From NCBI RefSeq assembly GCF_019805165.1, contig NZ_RWIJ01000003.1, forward strand, positions 509,974 through 573,973: a stretch of DNA of 64,000 nt. The letters run 5' to 3'. Numbering within the stretch: the first letter of the stretch is position 1; each line of letters starts with the position of its first letter. The position numbers and the translations under genes were made by a program. This document shows positions 49,075-59,707 of this stretch, in pieces. Under the pieces are notes generated by a model that saw only the letters and a list, made by a program, of their open reading frames with translations, searched no databases and had not been told where the DNA came from. Origin of the DNA: Azospirillum sp. 412522. Lineage in GTDB: Bacteria; Pseudomonadota; Alphaproteobacteria; Azospirillales; Azospirillaceae.

Positions 49075-49790
49075 GCGAGCCGGACCGGGGAGGCGTCGGA
49101 CGGCAGGCCGCTTTCCCGGGCGGCCCGAATGGACAGCGATCCGTCCGCCAGCCGGTCCACGGCGAGATCGCGGTAGTCCCGGATGGCGGCATGTGCGGCA
49201 TCCACGGCCGCCGCACCCGCCGCGGCATGGTGGGTCGCCGTGATCACCAGCACCGACGCGCCGGCACTCACCGCCGCCGCGATCCCGGCCGGGGAATCCT
49301 CCACCACGAGGCAGCGGTCCGCCGTCGTGCCGAGCCTCTCGGCGGCCAACTGGAAGCAGTCGGGAGCCGGCTTGCCACGCTCGACATCCTCGGCGCCGAC
49401 CAGAAGCGGCGGTATAGGCAAGCCGGCCGCGGCGATCCTGCGCAAGGCGAGCGTGCGCGGCGCCGACGTCACGATTGCCCAGCGCTCCGCAGGCAGTGAC
49501 GCGAGGAATCGGGCGGCGCCGGCGATTTCCTCGATCCCCTCGACATCCTCGATCTCGGCCAGGGTGATCGCCTCGGCCTCCGCCTGCGGATCGATGCCGG
49601 GAAGAGCGAGCCGCCGGATGGTCTCGACCGCCCGGACGCCATGGATGGTCGGCAGGAAGGCTCCGACGTCGATGCCGTGGCGCAGCGCCCAGGCGGTCCA
49701 GATGCGCTCCGCCGCCTTGATCGAGTTCAGGACCGTCCCGTCCATGTCGAAGAGAATGGCGTCGATAAGAACCGCGTCGGTCGTTCGCAT
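49041..49790 (-). CDS. HAD-superfamily phosphatase (sugar-phosphatase type)
   Basis: A 249-residue HAD hydrolase with the four motifs: I in ILFDMDGTVLNS, II as the TSA segment in WAIVTSAPR, III with Lys in RGKPAPDCFQLA, and IV in CLVVEDSPAGIAAA. The cap between motifs I and II is helical (C1), as in beta-phosphoglucomutase-like and small sugar phosphatases. Its substrate is not readable. Its end overlaps the AraC gene and it is divergent from the SDR at 49943. Confidence 0.86.
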   Translation of the reverse strand: MRTTDAVLIDAILFDMDGTVLNSIKAAERIWTAWALRHGIDVGAFLPTIHGVRAVETIRRLALPGIDPQAEAEAITLAEIEDVEGIEEIAGAARFLASLPAERWAIVTSAPRTLALRRIAAAGLPIPPLLVGAEDVERGKPAPDCFQLAAERLGTTADRCLVVEDSPAGIAAAVSAGASVLVITATHHAAAGAAAVDAAHAAIRDYRDLAVDRLADGSLSIRAARESGLPSDASPVRLAYGLRASSEKV

Positions 49791-49942
49791 CCGGTCATGC
49801 CCATGCTGGTTGGCCCGGCCGGCATCCCTATCACCGCTTGCAGGGTATGGACAGTTGGAAAAGGATCCCGGACGCCCGCTTATGGAGTGTGCAGGCCTCT
49901 GCGCCTATTCAAGGGACCGTTCGAAATGACGGGAGCCCCCCC

Positions 49943-50692
49943 ATGCAAACGATCCTGATCACCGGCACGTCCTCCGGCTTCGGCCTGGAGATGGCGCGGC
50001 ATTTCCTGGCGAGGAACTGGCGGGTGGTCGCCACCATGCGCCAGCCGAACCCGGAGCTTTTGCCGGATTCGGGCGCCCTGCGCATCCTGCCGCTCGACGT
50101 CACCAGCGGGGAGAGCATCGCCGCCGCCGTCGAGGCCGCCGGTCCCATCGACGTGCTGGTCAACAATGCCGGCGTCGGCGTGGTCGGCGCCTTCGAGGCC
50201 ACGCCGATGGCCCAAATCCGCAAGGTGTTCGAGACCAACACCTTCGGCGTGATGTCGATGTGCCAGGCGGTGATCCCGCAGATGCGCGAGCGCCGGTCCG
50301 GCGTGATCGTGAACGTGACCTCGTCGGTCACGCTGGCCGCCCTGCCCCTGGCGGCGGCCTACACCGCCAGCAAGCAGGCGATCGAAGGGTTCACCGGTTC
50401 GCTCGCCCACGAACTCGGCCATTTCGGCGTCCGGGCGAAACTGGTGGAGCCGGGATACAGCCCGACGACCGCCTTCAGCCGGAATGCCGGCATCGTCATC
50501 CAGGATCTGATCCCGCCGGCCTATCAGGACTTCGCGAAGCCGATCTTCGACGCCTATGCCAGCCCGACGGCGACGACGGCGGAAAGCGATGTCGCCGAAG
50601 CGGTGTCGGCCGCCATCGACGACACCAGCGGCCGGCTGCACTTCCCGGCGGGAGCCGACGCGGTCGCCCTCTACAACGCCCGCTTCGGCTGA
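49943..50692 (+). CDS. SDR-family oxidoreductase
   Basis: A 249-residue classical SDR. TGTSSGFG is at residue about 7, NNAGVG near 75, and YTASK holds the active Tyr and Lys near residue 140. The opening ILITGTSSGFGLEMARHFLA is that of the retinol/keto-steroid-like branch with broad substrates. The ATG at 49943 has a GGGAG site. It lies one gene after an AraC regulator, a likely controller, and ends 5 bp from the convergent fdsD stop. Confidence 0.85.
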   Translation: MQTILITGTSSGFGLEMARHFLARNWRVVATMRQPNPELLPDSGALRILPLDVTSGESIAAAVEAAGPIDVLVNNAGVGVVGAFEATPMAQIRKVFETNTFGVMSMCQAVIPQMRERRSGVIVNVTSSVTLAALPLAAAYTASKQAIEGFTGSLAHELGHFGVRAKLVEPGYSPTTAFSRNAGIVIQDLIPPAYQDFAKPIFDAYASPTATTAESDVAEAVSAAIDDTSGRLHFPAGADAVALYNARFG

Positions 50693-50697
50693 CGGCC

Positions 50698-50925
50698 TCA
50701 GCGGGCCTGGAGCACCCCGACCGCGCCGCGCGCCACCTCGTGCAGGTCGGCCTCGCCGCCGGACTGGACATGGGCGAACAGGCCGGCGCGCATGCGCGGA
50801 TCCCAGAATTTGCGGATGTGGGTCGCCGTCTCCGTCACCGCCTCCTCATGCGGGTAGGTGGCGAAATGGACGGCGATCTGGTTCGCCATCCGGACCAGAT
50901 CCTTGGCGTGGTTCGTGTGGCTCAT
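50698..50925 (-). CDS. fdsD: Formate dehydrogenase subunit delta
   Basis: A 75-residue protein with the FdsD-type opening LVRMANQIAVHFATYPHEEA and an IRKFWDPRMR string. It has no cofactor motif; in the Cupriavidus and Rhodobacter complexes this small subunit is needed for assembly or stability of the molybdenum enzyme. It is the last gene of the minus-strand fds operon, 24 bp after fdhD. Confidence 0.92.
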   Translation of the reverse strand: MSHTNHAKDLVRMANQIAVHFATYPHEEAVTETATHIRKFWDPRMRAGLFAHVQSGGEADLHEVARGAVGVLQAR

Positions 50926-50949
50926 CGGTGTCTCCGGAAGGGGTTGGTA

Positions 50950-51777
50950 TCAACGGAACAGGATGACGGTGTCGCGGCGCGACAAGGCACCCAGGGTCAG
51001 GTTGGCGTTGCGCGCCAGTTCGAGCGCCAGCGCCGTCGGGGCCGAGATGGTCGCCAGCAGCGGGATGCCCACCGCGGCGGTCTTCTGCACCAGTTCGAAG
51101 CTGCAGCGGCTGGTCATCACCACGAAGCCGGTGGCCGGGTCGGCACCCGACCGGACGACGGCGCCGATCAGCTTGTCCAGCGCGTTGTGGCGGCCGACAT
51201 CCTCGCGGGCCAGACGGATTGCGCCGTCCGGCGCGCACCAGGCGGCGGCATGGACCGAGCGGTTGGCCCGGTTCATCGGCTGGTGGTCCGGCAGGGCGCG
51301 GAAGGCGGCGGCCACGGCGGCCGGCTCGACCTCCAGCGAGGTCTCGATCTTGCGGGGCTCCCGAACGGCGTGGACAAGACTGTCCACGCCGCACAGGCCA
51401 CAGCCGCTCCGCCCCTCCATGGAGCGGCTGCGCAGACTTCCGCGCAGGAGCCGCAGGGGATCGACCGTCAGGTTGACGACGAAGCCCAGCGGGGTTTCCC
51501 GCACGGCGATGTTCTCGATGTCGGCCGCGGTCCCGACGATCTCCTCGGCCAGGCTGAAGCCCAGCGCGAAATCCTCCAGATCGGCGGGAGTCGCCATCAT
51601 CACGGCATGGGAGCGGCCGTTGTATTCGAAGGCGACCGCGGTTTCCTCCGGCACCTGCCATTCGACGTCCGCGCCCTCCTCCACCCCGACACCGGCGGAA
51701 AAGCCGGTGCCGGTGACGGCGATGGAGCACATGGCATTGTCGTCAGGACGGATGGCGCCAGAAGGCATCGCGGTCAT
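50950..51777 (-). CDS. fdhD: Formate dehydrogenase accessory sulfurtransferase FdhD
   Basis: A 275-residue FdhD protein that transfers sulfur from IscS to the molybdenum cofactor before insertion into FdsA. The conserved cysteine pair is seen in GRSGCGLCGVDSL, and DVGRHNALDKLIGA follows. The ATG at 51777 has GAGGAG at eight bases; a GTG nine bases upstream is a poorer choice. Called FdsC in some species, it sits between fdsA and fdsD as in the known fdsGBACD order. Confidence 0.93.
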   Translation of the reverse strand: MTAMPSGAIRPDDNAMCSIAVTGTGFSAGVGVEEGADVEWQVPEETAVAFEYNGRSHAVMMATPADLEDFALGFSLAEEIVGTAADIENIAVRETPLGFVVNLTVDPLRLLRGSLRSRSMEGRSGCGLCGVDSLVHAVREPRKIETSLEVEPAAVAAAFRALPDHQPMNRANRSVHAAAWCAPDGAIRLAREDVGRHNALDKLIGAVVRSGADPATGFVVMTSRCSFELVQKTAAVGIPLLATISAPTALALELARNANLTLGALSRRDTVILFR

Positions 51778-51798
51778 GCTTCCCACTCCTCAGGGCCG

Positions 51799-54654
51799 TC
51801 ACTCGGCGGCGATCACGTTGGCGGCGGCGATGCGCTTACGCTCGACGTCGTTCTTCGCATAGTCAACCTGCCAATCCGACGGTTGGTTGCTGCGGGCGAC
51901 CTGCACCGCCGTCACCTTGTATTCGGGGCAGTTGGTCGCCCAGTCCGAATTCTCGGTGGTGATGACGTTGGCCCCGGTCACCGGGTGGTGGAAGGTGGTG
52001 TAGACGACGCCGGCCGGCATGCGGTCGGAGATGACGGCGCGCAGCGTCGTCGCCCCCATGCGGCTGGCGAGCGACACCATGTCGCCGTCCTTGACGCCCC
52101 GGATCTCGGCGTCCACCGCGTTGATCTCCAGCACGTCCTCCGGATGCCACGCCACGTTGGCGGTGCGCCGGGTCTGGGCGCCGACATTGTAGTGGGCGAG
52201 GATGCGGCCGGTGGTCAGCACCAGCGGATACATCCGCGTGGTCCGCTCGTCGGTCGGGACATATTCGGTGATCACGAAGCGGCCGAGACCGCGGGCGAAG
52301 CTCTCGCCATGCATGATCGCCATGCCGGTGTCGTCGTCCTCCAGCCCGGTGCAGGGCCACTGGACGCTGCCGACGCGGTCGAGCTTCTCGAAGCTGACGC
52401 CGCGGAAGGTCGGGGTCAGCCGGGCGATCTCGTCCATGATCTCGGACGTGGTCTCGTAGTGCATCGGGTAGCCCATCGCCGTCGCCAGCGCACAGGCGAC
52501 CCAATGCTCGTCCTTGCCCACCTTCGACGGCATCGCCTTGCGGACGCGGTTGATGCGGCGCTCGGCGTTGGTGAAGGTGCCGTCCTTCTCCAAGAAGGAG
52601 GTGCCGGGGAAGAAGACGTGGGCGAAGGCCGCCGTCTCGTTCAGGAACAGGTCCTGGACGATGACGATGTCCAGCGATTCCAGCGCCGAGGTGACGTGGT
52701 TGGTGTTCGGGTCGGACTGGACGATGTCCTCGCCCTGGACGAACAGGCCGCGGAAGCTGCCGTCATGCGCGCTGTCGAACATGTTGGGGATGCGCAGGCC
52801 GGGTTCCGGGTCCAGCGTGACGCCCCAGGCGGTCTCGAACTCCTGGCGGACGGCATCGTCCGACACATGGCGGTAGCCCGGCAGCTCGTGCGGGAAGGAG
52901 CCCATGTCGCAGGAGCCCTGCACGTTGTTCTGGCCGCGCAGCGGGTTCACCCCGACGCCCTCGCGGCCGATGTTGCCGGTCGCCATCGCGAGGTTGGCAA
53001 TCGCCATCACCGTGCTGGAACCCTGGCTGTGCTCGGTCACGCCCAGGCCGTAATAGATCGCGGCGTTGCCGCCGGTGGCGTAGAGGCGGGCGGCGGCGCG
53101 GACCTGATCGGCCGGGACGCCGGTGCGCGATTCCAGATATTCCGGCGAGTTGCGGTGCTCGGCGATGAACGCCTCCCACTTCGCGAACTCCTTGGGATCG
53201 CAGCGCCCCTCGACGAAGGCGCGGTTGACCAGCCCCTCGGTGACGATGGTGTGGGCGATGGCGTTGACCACGGCGACGTTGGTGCCGGGCTGGAGCTGGA
53301 GATGGTATTCGGCCTGGACGTGCGGGCTGCGCACCAGATCGATGCGGCGCGGATCGACGACGATCAGCTTGGCCCCGGCGCGCAGACGCTTCTTCATGCG
53401 CGAGCCGAACACCGGGTGGCCGTCGGTCGGGTTGGCGCCGATGACCAGGATGACGTCGGACTTGTCGACGCTGCGGAAATCCTGGGTGCCGGCCGAGGTG
53501 CCGAAGGTCTGCGACAGGCCGTAGCCGGTCGGCGAATGGCAGACGCGGGCGCAGGTGTCGATGTTGTTGGTGCCGAAGGCGGCCCGGATCATCTTCTGGA
53601 CGACATAGACCTCCTCGTTGGTGCAGCGCGACGAGGTGATGCCGCCGATGGAGCCCCGGCCATGCTTGGCCTGCACCGCCTTCAGCCGCTCGGCGGCGTA
53701 GGCGACCGCCTCCTCCCACGACACTTCGCGCCACGGGTCGGTGATCTTCTCGCGCACCATGGGCTTCATGATGCGGTCCTTGTGGGTGGCGTAGCCCCAG
53801 GCGAAGCGGCCCTTGACGCAGGAATGCCCCTCGTTGGCGCCGCCGTCCTTCCACGGGGTCATGCGCACCACCGTGGTGCCCTGCAGCTCGGCCTTGAAGG
53901 AGCAGCCGACACCGCAATAGGCGCAGGTGGTGATGACGCTGTGCTCGGGCTGGCCGTGCTCGATGATCGACTTCTCGGTCAGGGTCGCGGTCGGGCAGGC
54001 CTGGACGCAGGCGCCGCAGGACACGCACTCGCTGTCCATGAAGCTCTCGTTGGCGCCCGGCGACACCGAGGACGCGAAGCCGCGGCCGTCGATGGTCAGC
54101 GCGAAGGTGCCCTGGGTCTCCTGGCAGGCGCGGACGCAGCGCGAGCAGACGATGCATTTGGAGGCGTCGAAGGTGAAGTACGGGTTGCTCTCGTCCTTGG
54201 CGGCGGCGCGGTGGTTTTCGCCGTCGAAACCGTACCGGACGTTGCGCAGACCCACGGCGCCCGCCATGTCCTGCAACTCGCAGTCACCGTTGGCGGCGCA
54301 GGTCAGGCAGTCGAGCGGATGGTCGGAGATGTAGAGCTCCATCACGCTGCGGCGCAGCTTGGCCAGCTTGTCGGTCTGGGTGTGGACCTTCATGCCGGGG
54401 GCGACGGGGGTGGTGCAGGAGGCCGGGGTACCACGGCGCCCCTCGATCTCGACCGCGCAGAGGCGGCAGGAACCGAAGGGCTCCAGGCTATCGGTGGCGC
54501 ACAGCTTGGGCACGGTGATGCCGGCGTCCATCGCGGCGCGCATCACGGAGGTGCCTTCGGGAACGGTGATGGCGCGGCCGTCGATCTCCAGCGTCACCAG
54601 GGTCTCGGAGACACGGGCGGGAGTGCCGTAGTCGGTCTCGTGGATGAGGGTCAT
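51799..54654 (-). CDS. fdsA: NAD-dependent formate dehydrogenase alpha subunit (molybdenum)
   Basis: A 951-residue catalytic subunit oxidising formate to CO2 at a bis-MGD molybdenum site. The N-terminus has a [2Fe-2S] domain (FGSCRLCAVEIEG) and an HPLDCLTCAANGDC cluster site. Two [4Fe-4S] sites follow (CIVCSRCVRACQ, CVSCGACVQACP), then another cluster (CAYCGVGC). The metal-binding cysteine and histidine are in ARVCHSPTGYGL. Length is as in Cupriavidus FdsA. It begins 24 bp after fdsB in the operon. Cytoplasmic, as no signal is present. Confidence 0.96.
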   Translation of the reverse strand: MTLIHETDYGTPARVSETLVTLEIDGRAITVPEGTSVMRAAMDAGITVPKLCATDSLEPFGSCRLCAVEIEGRRGTPASCTTPVAPGMKVHTQTDKLAKLRRSVMELYISDHPLDCLTCAANGDCELQDMAGAVGLRNVRYGFDGENHRAAAKDESNPYFTFDASKCIVCSRCVRACQETQGTFALTIDGRGFASSVSPGANESFMDSECVSCGACVQACPTATLTEKSIIEHGQPEHSVITTCAYCGVGCSFKAELQGTTVVRMTPWKDGGANEGHSCVKGRFAWGYATHKDRIMKPMVREKITDPWREVSWEEAVAYAAERLKAVQAKHGRGSIGGITSSRCTNEEVYVVQKMIRAAFGTNNIDTCARVCHSPTGYGLSQTFGTSAGTQDFRSVDKSDVILVIGANPTDGHPVFGSRMKKRLRAGAKLIVVDPRRIDLVRSPHVQAEYHLQLQPGTNVAVVNAIAHTIVTEGLVNRAFVEGRCDPKEFAKWEAFIAEHRNSPEYLESRTGVPADQVRAAARLYATGGNAAIYYGLGVTEHSQGSSTVMAIANLAMATGNIGREGVGVNPLRGQNNVQGSCDMGSFPHELPGYRHVSDDAVRQEFETAWGVTLDPEPGLRIPNMFDSAHDGSFRGLFVQGEDIVQSDPNTNHVTSALESLDIVIVQDLFLNETAAFAHVFFPGTSFLEKDGTFTNAERRINRVRKAMPSKVGKDEHWVACALATAMGYPMHYETTSEIMDEIARLTPTFRGVSFEKLDRVGSVQWPCTGLEDDDTGMAIMHGESFARGLGRFVITEYVPTDERTTRMYPLVLTTGRILAHYNVGAQTRRTANVAWHPEDVLEINAVDAEIRGVKDGDMVSLASRMGATTLRAVISDRMPAGVVYTTFHHPVTGANVITTENSDWATNCPEYKVTAVQVARSNQPSDWQVDYAKNDVERKRIAAANVIAAE

Positions 54655-54678
54655 CTCGGGTGCTCCTGGGGTCGCTCG

Positions 54679-56255
<1,577 letters not shown>

Positions 56256-56259
<4 letters not shown>

Positions 56260-56792
56260 TGCGCGTGACCCTTGTGGGAGTGGCTGAGAGCGTGAGGGAT
56301 CTGGTTGTGGGCGTGCGGGTTGGCCCGCGTCTCGGCCGCCAGCTCGTCGAAGCGGTCGGGCGAGACCCGGCCGTGCAGGTTCTCGTCGATCATCACCGCG
56401 GGCGACAGGGCGCAGTTGCCGAGGCAGAAGACCGGCTCCAGCGTGAAGGCGCCGTCGGCGGTGGTGCCGTGGAAATCGACCTGCAGGCGCTTCTTGATGT
56501 GGTCGACCAGGGCGTTGGCGCCCATCGACTGGCAGGCCTCGGCCCGGCAGACCTTGATGGTGTGGCGGCCGGGCTTTTCGCGGCGGAATTCGTGATAGAA
56601 GGACACCACGCCATGCACGTCGGCGCGCGAGAGGTTCAGCGCCGTCGCCAGCAGAGGGATGGCGTCCTCGTGGATATAGCCGAACTCTTCCTGCAGGGCG
56701 TGGAGGATCGGCAGCAGGGCGCCGCGCAGATGCCGATTGTCTTCGACAATCGTCATGGCGCGCTCAGCGCTCCACGGATGGCAAGCGTTCAC
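56256..56792 (-). CDS. fdsG: NAD-dependent formate dehydrogenase gamma subunit
   Basis: A 178-residue NuoE-like [2Fe-2S] protein. The cluster ligands are in [13 protein letters not shown] and [13 protein letters not shown]. The start is the GTG at 56792, because an excellent AAGGAGGGA ribosome site sits six bases upstream and the length then matches other FdsG proteins; the ATG further in would lack this. A C-terminal His-rich tail ([17 protein letters not shown]) is unusual and may bind metal. First gene of the fds operon. Confidence 0.93.
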
Positions 56793-56944
56793 GGGTGTCC
56801 CTCCTTGCGATCGTCCGCGCCGCTCTTGAGGTCGGCGTCGTTCTGGCTTGGCTCTGTTGGCTTTTTCCGGACGTCTCTCGTCGCCCGGCACCGTCAGAGT
56901 GGCGGAGGATACGGTATGCCAGCAAATTGTATTTTCCGATGAGC

Positions 56945-56963
56945 TGATAGCTTTTGGCTATCA
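56945..56963. promoter_or_regulatory. Candidate LysR operator upstream of fdsG
   Basis: TGATAGC and GCTATCA flank five bases, a perfect 7-bp dyad with the T-N11-A pattern of LysR sites. It lies about 155 bp before the fdsG start, in the only noncoding gap between the LysR gene and fdsG. Control of fds by that LysR is inference. Confidence 0.5.
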
Positions 56964-56974
56964 AGCCTGCCCTG

Positions 56975-57925
56975 TCAGCGGATCGCCAGCCGCCAGGGGA
57001 TCATCGCCTCGGCCACGCCGATCGCCACGCGCTGGGCGATGTCGGCGTCGGATGCGGCCACCGCCAGCGCCCTGGCGAGCGGCGGCGGCGGGTCGCGGTC
57101 GGCATAGGCGAGGCCGACGACGTGGCTGAGGTCCGGATCGACCAGAGGCAGGGCGACGATGTCCGGATGCGGCGGAACGAAGGTCAGAAGCTGGCCGGGG
57201 ACGATGCTGGCGCAGGTGCCGGCACGGACGATGGTGTAGAGGGTGACGATGGAGTTGGTCTCCATCGCCGGCTCGACCGTGCGCCCGGTCATGCGGAAGG
57301 CGGTGTCGGCGATGCGGCGGTTCTGCATGTCCGGGGTGAGCAGGCAGAGCCGCAGATCGGCCGCCTTCTCCCACGGCACCGCCCCTTGCGCGATCAGCGC
57401 CTCCGCCAGATCGTCGCGGCGGGCCAGCAGGTGGTAGCGCTCGGTGTAGAGCGGCAGGGTGCGGACGTTGTTCAGCGGCTCGTTGTCGAGATAGGTGATG
57501 GCGGCGTCCAGCTCGAATTCGTCCAGCCCGCGCTGGATCTCGCGCGAGCTGAGCGAGACGACGCTGGAGCGGATGTGCGGGAAGCGGGTGGTGAAGGGCG
57601 TCAGCACATGCGGCACCGCCGGCAATGCCGTGGGGATGGCGCCGAGCCGCAGATGGCCGGTGACGCCCTGGGCCAGCGCCAGCAGCTCGTGGCGCAGGTT
57701 GTCGCGCTCGCCGACGATGCGGCGGGCGTATTCCAGCACCTTCAGCCCCTCCGCCGTGAAGCCCTCGAACTTCTGGCCGCGCTCGACGATGGGGACCTGA
57801 AGCTCCTCCTCCAGCTGGCGGATGGCGTTGGACAGGGTCGGCTGCGAGACGTGGCAGCTCTCCGCCGCGCGGCCGAAATGCTTTTCGCGCGCCAGGGCCA
57901 GCAGATAGACGAACTTGCGGAACAT
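56975..57925 (-). CDS. LysR-family regulator of formate dehydrogenase (probable)
   Basis: A 316-residue regulator with N-terminal winged HTH (KHFGRAAESCHVSQPTLSNA, then IRQLEEELQVPIVERG) and a two-lobe effector domain (GHLRLGAIPTALPAVPHVLT, PDMQNRRIADTAF). The residue VPIVERGQ before the wing end and the overall look are those of the LysR genes next to fds operons. It is transcribed in the same direction as fdsG, 182 bp upstream, with a LysR-type dyad in the gap. Formate as co-inducer is known for such regulators and inferred here. Confidence 0.85.
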   Translation of the reverse strand: MFRKFVYLLALAREKHFGRAAESCHVSQPTLSNAIRQLEEELQVPIVERGQKFEGFTAEGLKVLEYARRIVGERDNLRHELLALAQGVTGHLRLGAIPTALPAVPHVLTPFTTRFPHIRSSVVSLSSREIQRGLDEFELDAAITYLDNEPLNNVRTLPLYTERYHLLARRDDLAEALIAQGAVPWEKAADLRLCLLTPDMQNRRIADTAFRMTGRTVEPAMETNSIVTLYTIVRAGTCASIVPGQLLTFVPPHPDIVALPLVDPDLSHVVGLAYADRDPPPPLARALAVAASDADIAQRVAIGVAEAMIPWRLAIR

Positions 57926-57940
57926 GCCCCCTCCCCTGGC

Positions 57941-58834
57941 TCAGGCGTCCGGGTCGAAGGGCGGGACCGGCAGGCCCGGCACCTCGACCGTCATGGCGAA
58001 CAGGCCGCCGGACTGGGGCAGCCGCTCCAGCTCGTCGGCCGGGCGGCCGGCGCTGGCGGTGGTGACGTAGAGCGTGCGCAGGTCGGGACCGCCGAAGGCC
58101 ACCATGGTCGGGCAGCGCGCCGGCAGCGGATGTTCCGACAGCAGCACCCCGTCCGGCGAGAAGCGCGCGACCCGCCCGCCCTCGTACAACGCCGACCAAT
58201 AGCAGCCGTCGGCATCCACCGCCGCCCCGTCCGGCCGGCCGCGGTCGCCATCCTTCGGCTCCAGCCGGACGAAGATTTCGCCGTCGGAGATGGCGCCGGT
58301 CGCCGGGTCGTAGCGGTAGCGGCGGACGGTGAAGGTCGGCGTGTCGGCGTGGTAGAGCGTCCGCCCGTCCGGGCTGAAGGCCAGCCCGTTGGAGGTCAGC
58401 AGCCCGCCGGCCAGCACCGCCAGCCCGCGCCGGTCGTAGCGGTAGAGATGCGCCTTGCCGCCGGCCTTCGGCTCGTCCAGCGTGCCGGCGAGATAGCGGC
58501 CGGCGGGATCGGTCTTGCCGTCGTTGAAGCGGCTGGCGCCCTGGTCCTCCGGATTGGCGGCGAGGCAGGTCACCGGCCTCCCCTCCCCGTCCAGCTGCCA
58601 CAGGCCGGAGCGCAGGCCGGCGATGAAGCCGCCGCCCTTGCGCGGGGCGACGCAGCCGATCTCCTCCGGCAGCGCCATCGCAACGGTTGCGCCGGTGGCG
58701 GGATCGAAGCGGTTCAGCGCCCGGCCCTTGATGTCGACCCAATAGAGCGCCTGCTCGTCCACCGACCAGACCGGCCCCTCCCCCAGCTTGGCACGGGCAT
58801 CGAGCACGCAGGTAAAGGCTGGGCCGGCGGTCAT
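57941..58834 (-). CDS. SMP-30/gluconolactonase family hydrolase
   Basis: A 297-residue six-bladed propeller enzyme hydrolysing sugar lactones with a divalent metal. The metal ligand Glu is in KLGEGPVW, an Asn in ASRFNDGKTDP, a second Asn in LLTSNGLAFSPD and Asp in RPDGAAVDADG. The ATG at 58834 follows AAGGA; a TTG six codons upstream is unlikely. It lies 15 bp upstream of the LysR gene, so the two may share a transcript although no link between lactones and formate is known. The gluconate-type cluster at 5949 is far away. Confidence 0.88.
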   Translation of the reverse strand: MTAGPAFTCVLDARAKLGEGPVWSVDEQALYWVDIKGRALNRFDPATGATVAMALPEEIGCVAPRKGGGFIAGLRSGLWQLDGEGRPVTCLAANPEDQGASRFNDGKTDPAGRYLAGTLDEPKAGGKAHLYRYDRRGLAVLAGGLLTSNGLAFSPDGRTLYHADTPTFTVRRYRYDPATGAISDGEIFVRLEPKDGDRGRPDGAAVDADGCYWSALYEGGRVARFSPDGVLLSEHPLPARCPTMVAFGGPDLRTLYVTTASAGRPADELERLPQSGGLFAMTVEVPGLPVPPFDPDA

Positions 58835-58947
58835 CGCGGGATCCTTGGGCAATCGAATGGCCCCGCAGGGTCGGACAGTTCGGCCGTACGATCAAGCCTG
58901 CCGGTGGGGCGGCTCCCTTCTTCGGCGCCGGAGGGCCTGCGGCGGGA

Positions 58948-58983
58948 TGGAACGGCGTGGAACAGGATCCGGCGGATGTTCCA
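58948..58983. repeat. TGGAAC repeat dyad upstream of the SMP-30 gene
   Basis: TGGAACG at 58948 and TGGAACA at 58958 are ten bases apart; the second pairs with TGTTCCA at 58977 across 12 bases. The same units and spacing occur at 19763-19815. The SMP-30 start is about 115 bp downstream on the minus strand, so an operator is possible. Confidence 0.5.
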
Positions 58984-58999
58984 TCGTCCGGCCAGCTCC

Positions 59000-59707
59000 C
59001 TACCGGCGACGGGTGAAGGGACCGTCACCGCGGCGGCTGACCGGGCCGGGGTTGAGGTTGGGATACTCCTCATACTGGTTGACGGTCCAGGGGAAGACGC
59101 CCTTCGGCCCCGCCGCCTCCGGCTGGGCGACGACGACGGCGATCATGGCCGGGCTGGGCGGCGTGCGCTCGCGCAGCGCGCCGGGGACGTCGTCGTCGAG
59201 TTCGGGGACGGTGACGGCGGGCGGGTCTTCCGGCCTGGGGGCGGGTCTGGCGGCCGGTGGATCGTCGGGTTGCCGGTCGGGTTGGGAGGCCCGCGGCTTG
59301 GCCGCGGGCAGGTCGAGGCCGGCGAACAGGCCGAGCCGCTCGGCCAGCCAGCGCACGGTGGAGGGGTCGCCAGCCGAGACCAGCCGCTCGATCTGCTCGG
59401 CGACGAGGATCCGCAGCGAGGACAGCCGCAACTCGGCCTCGCGGTTCAACGCCTGCCGCTCCCACCAGACCCTGTGAAGGAAATCCTTTGAGCCGTAATA
59501 GGCGCGCCAGAGCGTGGTGCGGCTGCACCCCATGGCGCGCGAGACCTGGAGGAAGCTGTTGCCGCGCGCCAGCATGCCGGCGGCCATGATCCACTGTTCC
59601 TCGTGGAACTGCGAACCGGGGACAAGCGAGCCTTCCGACGGGGTCGGCGGCTCTTCGGCCCAGCGGGGGAAGTTGTGGTTGTTGAAGCTGCGGCTGTCGA
59701 GGGGCAT
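59000..59707 (-). CDS. HTH-containing hypothetical protein
   Basis: A 235-residue soluble protein. A recognisable HTH lies at about residues 45-70 (NSFLQVSRAMGCSRTTLWRA), followed by a helical region (LRILVAEQIERLVSAGDPST) and a Pro/Ala-rich half. The arrangement recalls small terminase-like or phBC6A51-type DNA-binding proteins, but I do not recognise a family. The start at 59707 has a CGGAG site and drops 46 residues of weakly coding upstream sequence. It stands alone. The following 59708-60131 region is visibly less GC-rich and carries no other gene. Confidence 0.55.
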   Translation of the reverse strand: MPLDSRSFNNHNFPRWAEEPPTPSEGSLVPGSQFHEEQWIMAAGMLARGNSFLQVSRAMGCSRTTLWRAYYGSKDFLHRVWWERQALNREAELRLSSLRILVAEQIERLVSAGDPSTVRWLAERLGLFAGLDLPAAKPRASQPDRQPDDPPAARPAPRPEDPPAVTVPELDDDVPGALRERTPPSPAMIAVVVAQPEAAGPKGVFPWTVNQYEEYPNLNPGPVSRRGDGPFTRRR

